A stretch of DNA of 64,000 nt, taken from Geobacteraceae bacterium. GTDB lineage: Bacteria; Desulfobacterota; Desulfuromonadia; Geobacterales; Pseudopelobacteraceae. Where the stretch lies: the NCBI GenBank assembly GCA_016720395.1, contig JADKKR010000007.1:124001-188000 (forward strand). Direction: 5' to 3'. The notes under the pieces were generated by a model. The model saw only the letters and a program-made list of their open reading frames with translations. It was not told the origin of the DNA and searched no databases. Positions 34,112 through 43,757 of the stretch are shown here, one piece after another. Made by a program: the position numbers and the translations under genes. Positions within the stretch are counted from its first letter, which is position 1; each line of letters starts with the position of its first letter.

Positions 34112-37100
34112 GCCTTGCTACCCCCTTTTTCGAGATTGCAGAGAAACGCCTTGAACTCGGGGATGCTGGTATTGGAACAACCCACCGATGGAGTCAGAAG
34201 ATTGGCGCTGTCGCCCGTGGACAGGCCGGCGTAGCCGAAGTGCCAGGGCATGCCGATCTGCTCGATCATCTTGCCTTCCACGTTGAACGGCCTGAGGCGC
34301 GAGGTAACCAGGGCCATGGCCTCGATCGAGCCGCGCTCGGTGGTGACGCGCACCTTGTCACCCTTTTTGATACCCTTCTGCCGGGCCATGGTTTCGCTGA
34401 TCTCCACGAACATATCCGGCACCAGTTCATTCAGCCAGGGCAGGCTGCGGGTCATGCCGCCGGTCTGCCAGTGCTCGGTCATGCGGTAGGTCGTACCGAT
34501 GAAGGGGAATTTCTTCAGGTCGCTGGACACGTTTTTGGGAATCCGGACCCCCGGGCTGTTCTGCACCTTGGACAGCAGGTTGCGGGCCGGGCTCTCCACC
34601 GGTTCGTAATGCTCCGGGAAGGGACCGTCCTTCATGTCCAGCGCGTAGAGCCGGGCATGCCCTTCCGGCAGCATGATGAAGGGGTATTTGCCTTCCTTGT
34701 CGTCCTTCATCGGCGGCCAGGGGCCGTCGGGCACATCGCCCTTCCACTTCTTCTCCGCGGCATCCCAGGCGATGACGGGACGCTTGGGATTGAACGGTTC
34801 GCCGGCCGGATTGACCGAGGCGCGGTTGTAGACGATGCGGCGGTTGACCGGCCAGCACCAGGACCATTTCGGGAACATGCCCAGGCCGCCCGGGTCGCTA
34901 TTGTCCCGGCGGGCCATCTGGTTGCCGTCCTTGGTGTAGGAGCCGCTGTACAGCCAGCAGCCGCCTGTCGTGGAACCATCTGCCATCAGGTATTTGAAAG
35001 CCGGTACCGGGTCGCCGGCCTTAAACTCCAGGGTTTTGTCCTTTTCGACCACGGTCACATCTTTGGTAAACGAGCCGTTGATCTCTTTGGCCACCAGGTG
35101 CACATCCGGTTCGTGACCGCTGCCGTAGTTCCAGGAGAGCCTGGTGATCGGATCCGGGAAGGCGCCCTTCTCTTTCGTATAGAGCTCTTTGATGCGTTTG
35201 AAAAACTGGTCGATGATCCACAGGTCGCTCATGGATTCGCCCAGCGGTTCGACCGCCTTGTAGCGCCACTGGGCCCAGCGGCCCGAGTTGGAGATGGAAC
35301 CTTCTTTTTCCACCGAGGATGCGGCCGGCAGCATGAAGACCTCGGTCTGGATGTCCTTGGGATCGACACCCGGGCGCTTCCAGAAGATCGAGGTCTCGGT
35401 CTCCCACAGGTCGACCGTCACCAGCCACTTCAGCTTGCCCAGGGCACTACGGGCATTGCCTGAGTCCGGCCCGCCCACCGCCGGGTTCATCCCCATGCAG
35501 ACCAGCCCTTCCAGCTCACCCGCGCTCATCCGTTCCATGATCCTGCCGTAGGCATAGCTGCCCATGCGCTTGGGCAGGTAGGAGTAGCAGAAGTCGTTGG
35601 CGGCGGTGGCATTGTCGCCGTACCAGGCCTTGAGCAGGCTGGTGATGTATTTCGGTGTATTGCCCAGCCAGTTGGCGCTCTTGGAATCTTTGGTTTGAGG
35701 GGTCCATTTCTCGTTGTAGGCCTTGAGATCGACGTTGTCGAACTCCGGAGACTTGAGGTAGCCGGGCAGCAGATGGAAGAGCAGACCGTAGTCGGACGAA
35801 CCCTGGACGTTGGATTCGCCGCGCAGGGCGTTGACCCCGCCGCCGGCGATGCCGATGTTGCCCAGCAGCATCTGCAGCATGGCCACGGCCCGCACGTTCT
35901 GGGTGCCGTGGGTGGACTGGGTGATGCCCATGGCGTAGAGGATCGTGCCGGCCTTGTCCGGTCGGCCGGTGGCACAGAAATTCTGGGCGACCTTGAGGTA
36001 GTCCTCCTTTTTGGTCCCGGTGATCGAGCAGACCATATCCACGGTGTAGCGCGAGTAGTGCTTCTTGAGCAGCTGGTAGACGCTGCGCGGATTCTTCATG
36101 GACATGTCACGGCGCGGCTTGCCATCGGCACCGGTTTCGTAGGCCCAGGATTTCAGGTCATAGACCTTTTCCTGGTCATCAAAGGAACAGAACAGGCCGT
36201 CTGCGAAATCGTACTTTTCGCCGATCAGGAAGGTGGCGTTGGTATACTCGCGCACGTACTCCTCGTGGATCAGGTTGTTCTGCAGGGCGTAGTTGATCAT
36301 GCCCCCCAGGAAGGCGATGTCGGTGCCCGGCCGGACCTGGGCGTAGATGTCGGCCTTGGAGGCGCTGCGCGTGTAGCGCGGATCGACGACGATCAGCTTG
36401 CCGCCGTTGTCCATGGCCTCTTCGATCCACTTGAAGGAGATCGGGTGATTCTCGGCCGGGTTGCAGCCGATGATGAAGATGCTGTCGCTGTTCTTCAGGT
36501 CAATCCAGTGATTCGTCATTGCCCCGCGTCCGAATGAAGCCGCCAGACCGGCGACTGTAGCGGAGTGTCATAACCGGGCCTGGTGTTCCAGCTGCCCGAC
36601 CCCCATGGCCCGGGCAAACTTTGACCAGAGATAGCACTCCTCGTTGTCCAGCCCGGCCCCGCCGAAGAAGGCCATGCCGTCGGTGCGGTTGACGACGTAT
36701 TCCCTGTTGTCCTTCTTGTTCAGCTCACTGGCCTTGAAGGACTTGTCGCGGGTCTCCTTCATGCGCATGGCGATGCGACTGAGGGCCCAGTCCCAGGACT
36801 TTTCCTCGAACGTGGCCGAGCCGGGCGCCCGGTACATGACCTTCTGCAGGCGGCGCTCGTTGTTGGCGATCTGAAAGAGCGAGCTGCCCTTGGAGCAGAG
36901 CGCACCCTGGTTGATGGGGTGCTTGGGGTCGCCCTCGATATTGATGACCTTACCGTTTTTCGTATGCACCAGCAGGCCGCAGCCCACCGCGCAGAACGGA
37001 CAGATGGTGGTGGTGGCCGTGAGCCCCTTGATGCGCGTTACCGGCGCATCGGCATTGGCCTGGCCCGGTGAGCTGCCAAGGGCGATGCCGGCTGCCGCCA

Positions 37101-37140
37101 GACCGCCCCCCTGTAAAAACTGCCTTCGTGACATTCCCAT
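34108..37140 (-). CDS. fdnG: Formate dehydrogenase catalytic subunit, selenoprotein (TGA = Sec at codon 191)
   Basis: About 1010 residues, the normal length for FdnG. The N-terminus MGMSRRQFLQ is a twin-arginine signal, so the enzyme works in the periplasm. A 4Fe-4S site starts at C47 (CPFCAVGC). The frame meets TGA at 36568-36570 in the context QARL-TGA-HSATVAGLAASFGRG, where FdnG proteins have selenocysteine followed by His. Directly after it is a SECIS-like hairpin. The rest of the protein, from MTNHWIDLKNSDSIF to the C-terminal molybdopterin dinucleotide-binding domain, is intact. Reaction: formate to CO2 with electrons to quinone. The start at 37140 has GGAG ten bases upstream. Conventional gene callers would split it in two. 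Confidence 0.95.
36541..36570 (-). promoter_or_regulatory. SECIS-like element with Sec codon TGA in fdnG
   Basis: On the minus strand TGA (36570-36568) is followed after 18 bases by GGTCT, held in the loop of a CGCC/GGCG stem (36553-36550 with 36544-36541). E. coli fdhF has the same GGUCU apical loop at the same 18-base distance from UGA, as I recall. SelB would bind this loop to insert selenocysteine. Confidence 0.85.
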
Positions 37141-37211
37141 TGAACAGATACTCCTTTCGATATTCAAAACCGGCAAAAGTGCCCAATTTGATAAGTTCCG
37201 TGGCGTATACG

Positions 37212-37226
37212 GCAACGTATGTGCCA
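37212..37226 (-). promoter_or_regulatory. Sigma-54 (-24/-12) promoter of fdnG operon
   Basis: On the minus strand TGGCAC-ATACG-TTGC matches the RpoN consensus exactly in both elements and spacing, 72 bases upstream of the fdnG start. It fits the divergently encoded sigma-54 activator (37451-38806). Confidence 0.88.
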
Positions 37227-37330
37227 ATCGCGCACGACCGGCAAAAATTATCGTATCCATCCGGATTACAACACGAATTGTTTTTTGGCAGGGAACCGCT
37301 GCACCGTAAAACGAAACATCGATTGCATCT

Positions 37331-37364
37331 TTTTGTCCCGTGACGTATCATTTTGTCTCGGGAC
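37331..37364. promoter_or_regulatory. Paired upstream activator sites for the sigma-54 regulator
   Basis: TTTTGTCCCG (37331-37340) and TTTTGTCTCG (37351-37360) are direct repeats exactly 20 bases apart, two helical turns. GTCCCG and CGGGAC (37335-37340, 37359-37364) also form a dyad. They lie about 105-140 bases upstream of the -24/-12 promoter, the normal distance for an enhancer-binding protein. Confidence 0.65.
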
Positions 37365-37420
37365 CACCCCCGCCCTGACGGGCACCCCCTCCTAATTTAG
37401 GAGGGGGATGGGGGGTGGTT
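37365..37420. repeat. GC-rich nested palindromic repeat, intergenic copy
   Basis: CCACCCCCGCCC is followed by CCCCCTCCTAATTTAGGAGGGGG and GGGGGGTGG. The inner stem CCCCTCCTAA / TTAGGAGGGG is perfect. Related C-run/G-run palindromes occur at 41426-41470 and 45790-45898. It sits between the activator sites and the regulator start, so it may also affect transcript stability or end a readthrough message. Confidence 0.65.
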
Positions 37421-37450
37421 AGCCGTTCCCATCTGAACGAGGTGCCTCCC

Positions 37451-38806
37451 ATGCCGACCATTTACATCTGTGACGACGAAGCCGAGATCCTGCGCTACCT
37501 GGACAAACTCCTGCAGGCCAGCGGCTACCGGGTGGAGACCTTTGCCCGGGGAACTGACCTGCTGCTGCGCCTGGCGGCGGCGGAGGCCGTGCCGTGCGAC
37601 GCGATCCTGCAGGATGTGCGCATGCCGGACATGGACGGCCTGCAGATCCTGGATCACATCGCCAAACGCCGGCCGGATATCCCGGTGGTGATCATGACCG
37701 CCCACGGCACGATCGATGATGCCATCAGCGCCATCCGGCAGGGGGCCTACGATTACATCACCAAGCCCTTTCCCAAGGAAAAGCTGCTGGGGATGCTGGA
37801 GCGCCTGCTGGACCATCGCCGGCTGGTCCGGGAAAACCAGCAGCTGCGCGATGAGCTGCACCGCAGCGGCGCCGGCGGCGATGCCATCATCTTCCGCAGC
37901 CAGGCCTTCCGCGAGGTCTATGACCTGACCCTGCAGGTGGCCGAAAGCGACGCCAATATCCTGATCATGGGCGAATCGGGCACCGGAAAGGAACTGATCG
38001 CGGCGGCCCTGCACCGCAACAGCCCGCGCCGGGATCAGCCTTTCGTCTCGCTCAACTGTGCCGCCCTGTCGGACACCCTGCTGGAGAGCCAGCTGTTCGG
38101 CCATGTGCGCGGCGCCTTCACCGGCGCGGTCATGAACCAGAAAGGGCTGCTGGAAGAGGCCGACGGCGGGACCCTCTTTCTGGACGAGATCGGCGATGTC
38201 AGCCCGGCGGTCCAGGCCAAGCTCCTGCGGGTCACCCAGGAAAAGGACTTCATCGTGCTGGGTTCGACGCGGACCCGCAAGGTGGACGTGCGCTTCGTGG
38301 CCGCCACCAACAAGGACCTGATGAACGAGGTCAAGGAGGGGCGCTTCCGCGAAGACCTCTATTACCGCCTGAACGTGATCTCCATCACCCTGCCCCCCCT
38401 GCGTGACCGCCGCGAGGATATCGAACCTCTGGCCCGGCACTTCCTGGCGGTCACCACCCGCCGCATGAAAAAGGATGTGCGCGATATCGACGCTGACGCC
38501 CTGCAGGCACTCCTGCAGTACGACTGGCCCGGCAATGTGCGCGAGCTGGAAAATGTCATCGAGCGGGCCGTGATCCTGGCCAGGAGCGGCGTGATCACCT
38601 CCGCGCTGCTGCCGCTCGGTGCGCGCCGCGAGACCTTCCCCATCACGACAAATGTCGCCCCGCTGGTCTCCCTGGACAACATCGAGCGCCAGCACATAAC
38701 GGCGATCCTCAAGGAGACCGGCTTCAACAAAAGCCGTGCGGCAGAGATCCTGGGAATCTCCCGCAAGACGCTGGACCGCAAGATCGCCGAGTACGGGCTG
38801 ACATGA
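37451..38806 (+). CDS. Sigma-54-dependent response regulator (NtrC family)
   Basis: 451 residues. Receiver domain with acidic pocket D8-D9 and phospho-acceptor D55 (QDVRMPDMDG). AAA+ domain with Walker A GESGTGKE (174-181) and the GAFTGA loop (221-226) that contacts sigma-54. C-terminal Fis-type helix-turn-helix (SRAAEILGISRKTLDRKI). It should drive the divergent fdn operon from the -24/-12 promoter about 230 bases away. The stop overlaps the sensor kinase start by four bases. ATG 37451 has GAGG eight bases upstream; an in-frame codon at 37415 lacks one. Confidence 0.95.
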   Translation: MPTIYICDDEAEILRYLDKLLQASGYRVETFARGTDLLLRLAAAEAVPCDAILQDVRMPDMDGLQILDHIAKRRPDIPVVIMTAHGTIDDAISAIRQGAYDYITKPFPKEKLLGMLERLLDHRRLVRENQQLRDELHRSGAGGDAIIFRSQAFREVYDLTLQVAESDANILIMGESGTGKELIAAALHRNSPRRDQPFVSLNCAALSDTLLESQLFGHVRGAFTGAVMNQKGLLEEADGGTLFLDEIGDVSPAVQAKLLRVTQEKDFIVLGSTRTRKVDVRFVAATNKDLMNEVKEGRFREDLYYRLNVISITLPPLRDRREDIEPLARHFLAVTTRRMKKDVRDIDADALQALLQYDWPGNVRELENVIERAVILARSGVITSALLPLGARRETFPITTNVAPLVSLDNIERQHITAILKETGFNKSRAAEILGISRKTLDRKIAEYGLT

Positions 38807-40818
38807 AACGGCTGCGTTCCTCCATACGCGCCAGGCTGACGGTGGCCACCCTGCTGCCGCTGATCACCGCCATCGGCATCTGCTGGCTGGTGGGCATCTC
38901 GATCATCACCACCCGCTTCGCCGTTCAGGCCCAGCAATCCGTGGCGACCAGACTCAATTCCGCCCATGAGATCTTTCTGGGGGAACTGGCCAGGCTCTCC
39001 GACATCATCCGCCTGACCGGGCAGAGCCCGGCCTTCGCCTCTGTCCTGAACAGCCCCGACCAGCCGGCCGTGACCCTCCCGCTGCATCTGACGCTGGATA
39101 ATGAGCGCCTCAGCTTTCTGACCGTGGTGGACCGCGACGGCATTGTCCGTTACCGGGCCGGCAACCCGGGAGTCTCGGGCGACTCGCAGAAGGGCGAAGC
39201 ACTGATCGGCGATGCACTCAAAGGCGCCGTCACCAGTGGCGTCATGCTGCTCTCCGGGGAGCAGGCCGTGCGTGAGAACCCGCGGCTGCCGAAACAGATC
39301 GCCGTCACCATCACGGCCACACCCCACGCCAGACCCGATTCCAGGAGGATCGAGAACCGCGGCATGTTTCTGGTGGCGGCCTCGCCGATCCTGGCTGCCG
39401 ACGGGAGCGTCGCCGGCGTACTCTACGGCGGGGTCCTGCTGAACAGGGACAACCGCCTGGTCGACCGCATAACCCGGGTAGTCTTCCGGCAGGGCGAGAC
39501 GCAGGGGACGGAGAGCGAGAACGGCACGGCGACCCTCTTCCTGGACGATGTCAGGATCGCCACCAGCGTCCTGGACGAAAAACAGCAGCGTGCCATCGGC
39601 AGCCTGATGTCCAGCGAGGTCTACGACGCCGTCAGCCGCGGCGAGTCATGGGTCGGCAAGGCCTTCGTCCTCGACCTGCAGAACTTCACCGCCTACGAAG
39701 CGCTGCGCGACTACCGGGGGCGGGTGATCGGTTCTCTGTACGTCGGCATGCCGGAGCGGCCGCACCTTGAGCTGCGCTCACGGATCAACGTCATCTTTTC
39801 CGGCGTCCTGGTATTCGTCACCCTGATCGGGATCGGCCTGTCCGCCTGGATCAGCCGCCGCCTTTCACAGCCGGTCAAGGCCCTGGAGGAAGAGGTGCGC
39901 AGGATCGCCGCCGGTGAGAAGCTGCCGGATATCTCGGTGGAGAGCGATGATGAGATCGGGGCACTGGCGCATGAGTTCAACATCATGAAACAGCGCCTGG
40001 CGGCCCGCGAGGCCGAGAACCTGGCCCTCAACAGGACCCTGGAGGACAAGGTCATGGAACGGACGACCCAGCTTGAGGGAAAGAACCGGCTGCTGCTGGA
40101 CACGCAGAAGGAGCTGGCCCAGGCCGAGCGTCTGGCCGGCATCGGACTGTTGTCTTCGGGTGTCGCCCACGAGATCAACAACCCGCTGGCCATCATCCGC
40201 GGCAACGCGGAACTCCTGGAGATGTCGTCCCGTCTGGACGCATCAGGCCAGTCGGAGGTGGAGACCATCATCCGGCAGGTCGGCCGGGTGGAACGGATCG
40301 TCTCCAACCTGCTGACCTTCGCCCGGACAAAGACAAAGATTCTGGGGACCTTCCGGCTCGAAGCGCTGCTCGACGACATCCTGGACCAGGTCGGCCACCA
40401 GATCCCGCTGGAGGGGTACCGCATCGAACGGAGGTATCAGCCGGCCGGCATCGAACTGGAGGGGGACGAGGACCAGCTGCGGCAGGTCTGTACCAACCTG
40501 ATCGTCAACGGCCTGCAGGCCATGGAAGCGGGGGGCGTGCTGACGGTCGGCACGGAGGTCTCTGCCGGCGACGGGCAGTGCCGGATCACGATCAGCGACA
40601 GCGGGAGCGGGATCGACCGGGAGATGCAGAAAAAGCTCTTCACCCCCTTCTTCACCACCAAGACACACGGGACCGGCCTGGGGCTGGCGGTCTCCTACGG
40701 CATCGTCAAGGATCACGGCGGAGAGATCCGCTTTGCCAGTGAGTCCGGACAGGGGGCTGAATTCACCGTGCTGCTGCCGTTACGCCAGCCGACCGGCCGG
40801 GAGGTTGCGGATGACTGA
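38803..40818 (+). CDS. Membrane sensor histidine kinase, partner of the sigma-54 regulator
   Basis: 671 residues. A first membrane helix (about 12-38) is followed by a large periplasmic double-cache-like sensor (about 40-325), a second helix (about 331-350), HAMP, a coiled segment, HisKA with H456 (GVAHEINNPLA) and an HATPase domain with N-box NLIVNGLQAM and the glycine boxes DSGSGID and GTGLGLAVSYG. It senses a periplasmic ligand, plausibly formate or a related carboxylate given its neighbours, and phosphorylates the adjacent regulator. Overlaps both neighbours (four and eight bases). Confidence 0.93.
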   Translation: MKRLRSSIRARLTVATLLPLITAIGICWLVGISIITTRFAVQAQQSVATRLNSAHEIFLGELARLSDIIRLTGQSPAFASVLNSPDQPAVTLPLHLTLDNERLSFLTVVDRDGIVRYRAGNPGVSGDSQKGEALIGDALKGAVTSGVMLLSGEQAVRENPRLPKQIAVTITATPHARPDSRRIENRGMFLVAASPILAADGSVAGVLYGGVLLNRDNRLVDRITRVVFRQGETQGTESENGTATLFLDDVRIATSVLDEKQQRAIGSLMSSEVYDAVSRGESWVGKAFVLDLQNFTAYEALRDYRGRVIGSLYVGMPERPHLELRSRINVIFSGVLVFVTLIGIGLSAWISRRLSQPVKALEEEVRRIAAGEKLPDISVESDDEIGALAHEFNIMKQRLAAREAENLALNRTLEDKVMERTTQLEGKNRLLLDTQKELAQAERLAGIGLLSSGVAHEINNPLAIIRGNAELLEMSSRLDASGQSEVETIIRQVGRVERIVSNLLTFARTKTKILGTFRLEALLDDILDQVGHQIPLEGYRIERRYQPAGIELEGDEDQLRQVCTNLIVNGLQAMEAGGVLTVGTEVSAGDGQCRITISDSGSGIDREMQKKLFTPFFTTKTHGTGLGLAVSYGIVKDHGGEIRFASESGQGAEFTVLLPLRQPTGREVADD

Positions 40819-42100
40819 AAGCCCGGCGATACGAAAAAAACGCTGGACCATCTTCGCCGTGCTGGCACTGATGTATATCCTGGTCTATTTCTACCGGGTC
40901 TCCCTGGCGGTGGTGGCCGGCGACATCTCCCGGGAACTGAAGCTGACCCCGCAGCAGCTCGGCTCGCTGTCCGGCATCCTCTTCTACGTCTATGCCGTGG
41001 CCCAGCTCCCGCTTGGCCCGATGATCGACCGCCTGGGGAGCCGCCTGGTGATCAGCGGCAGCGGCATCCTGACGGCAATCGGCGGAATCCTCTTCTCCCA
41101 GGCAGACAGCCTGTCATCGGCCATGACGGCACGGGTGCTGATCGGCATCGGCACGGCATCGGTGCTGATGGCCACCTTCACGGTCTTCAGCCACTGGTTC
41201 AGCAGGCAGGAGTTCGGACGGGTCTCCGGCTTCATGGTGGCGGTCGGCAACCTGGGCAACCTGTTTGCCACAGCACCGCTGGCGCTGGCTGTGGCAGCGG
41301 TCGGCTGGCGCAGCTCCTTTCTCGCCATCGGGATCGTCCAGATCCTGGTGACGCTGCTGGTTTTCGGCATGGTTCGGGACAGACCCCCGGTCACGGGCAC
41401 TTCCGCCGCCACCGTTCCGGAGACACCCCCCCTTTCATCCCCCCCTGAATCAGGGGGGGAGCGAGGGGGGATAATGGCCGCCTGGGTCGAGATCTTCGGC
41501 AGCAGGGATTTCTGGCTGCTGGGGGCCATCGCATTTGCCTGGTACGGCAACTACCTGGCGCTGCAGGGATTGTGGGGCGGCCCGTACCTGATGGAGGTCC
41601 TGCATCTCTCCCGCGAAGCGACCGGAAACATGCTGATGTTCACCTCGCTGGGCTTCATAGCCGGCAGTACCGTTGTCGACAGCATCGCCCGCAGGTTTTT
41701 CCGATCCTACAAGAAGACCCTCATGGCTGGTCAACTGTCGTTGCTGCTGCTCATGTCCGCCTTCCTGGGTTGGGCTGAACTCGTCCCGCAGCCTCTGATG
41801 ATGGCGGTATTCTTCAGCATCGGGCTGGCGGTCTCCAGCGGGGTCATGATCTACCCCATCATCCGCGCCATGTTCCCTGTGCGGATCGTGGGTACCGCAC
41901 TGACCTCGCTCAATTTCTTTGTCCTGATGGGCGCGGCGGTCACCCAGCAGGCCATGGGCATCATCATCGGGGCCTTTGGCGAAACGACTCCCGCAGCCCC
42001 GCACACGGGCTACCATGCTGCGTTTCTGCTGCCGGTGGCATGCCTTGCCCTGACCATCGTGCTGTTCGCGTTTGCACGGGATTATACCGAAAACGGATAG
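40811..42100 (+). CDS. Major facilitator superfamily transporter
   Basis: 429 residues with 12 predicted membrane helices and the MFS loop-2 motif around GPMIDRLGSRLV. It resembles the nitrate/hexuronate/organophosphate transporter range of MFS, but substrate cannot be assigned; cotranscription with the formate dehydrogenase regulators suggests a small organic acid. The central loop between helices 6 and 7 contains TPPLSSPPESGGERGG, which is the translation of a GC-rich palindromic repeat (41426-41470). Start ATG 40811 has GAGG upstream and overlaps the kinase stop by eight bases. Confidence 0.85.
   Translation: MTESPAIRKKRWTIFAVLALMYILVYFYRVSLAVVAGDISRELKLTPQQLGSLSGILFYVYAVAQLPLGPMIDRLGSRLVISGSGILTAIGGILFSQADSLSSAMTARVLIGIGTASVLMATFTVFSHWFSRQEFGRVSGFMVAVGNLGNLFATAPLALAVAAVGWRSSFLAIGIVQILVTLLVFGMVRDRPPVTGTSAATVPETPPLSSPPESGGERGGIMAAWVEIFGSRDFWLLGAIAFAWYGNYLALQGLWGGPYLMEVLHLSREATGNMLMFTSLGFIAGSTVVDSIARRFFRSYKKTLMAGQLSLLLLMSAFLGWAELVPQPLMMAVFFSIGLAVSSGVMIYPIIRAMFPVRIVGTALTSLNFFVLMGAAVTQQAMGIIIGAFGETTPAAPHTGYHAAFLLPVACLALTIVLFAFARDYTENG
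41426..41470. repeat. Palindromic repeat inserted in frame inside the MFS gene
   Basis: A 45-base C-run/G-run imperfect palindrome: CCCCCCC-TTTCAT-CCCCCCCTGAATCAGGGGGGG-AGCGA-GGGGGG. It keeps the reading frame and adds about 15 residues (PPLSSPPESGGERGG) to a cytoplasmic loop. Its architecture resembles the intergenic copies at 37365-37420 and 45790-45898. Confidence 0.75.
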
Positions 42101-42170
42101 TTTCCCTGCTTGCCTTCAGCGCCAAAAAAAGGCACAATAACCAACATTTTTCTGCTGGGAGTTTCTGACA

Positions 42171-43652
<1,482 letters not shown>

Positions 43653-43658
43653 GCGGTC

Positions 43659-43706
43659 AATGTTCAAGGTTGTAAACCAAGAACTACGAACCTTGAACCT
43701 TGAACA
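43659..43706. repeat. GTTCAAGGTT-type inverted repeat
   Basis: TGTTCAAGGTT (start of element) is matched by AACCTTGAACCTTGAACA at its end, giving a foldable element in the 105-base gap after cysS. A related GAACCTTGA-rich tract lies at 50641-50742. It looks like an intergenic repeat family, with no coding content. Confidence 0.65.
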
Positions 43707-43757
43707 TATTCTTTTAGCTCCGAACCTTGATCCACCACGATCTTCTGCTATACTGAC

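Noticed and set aside
34057..35463. Long plus-strand frame opposite fdnG
   Set aside because: It is the antisense shadow of a GC-rich conserved gene and shows no domain of its own.
36519..36570. Frameshift or nonsense mutation splitting the formate dehydrogenase gene
   Set aside because: The stop is TGA at the exact selenocysteine position of FdnG, the frame is unchanged on both sides, and a SECIS-like hairpin follows.
37397..38695. Long minus-strand frame opposite the sigma-54 regulator
   Set aside because: Antisense shadow; the plus strand has complete receiver, AAA+ and helix-turn-helix motifs.
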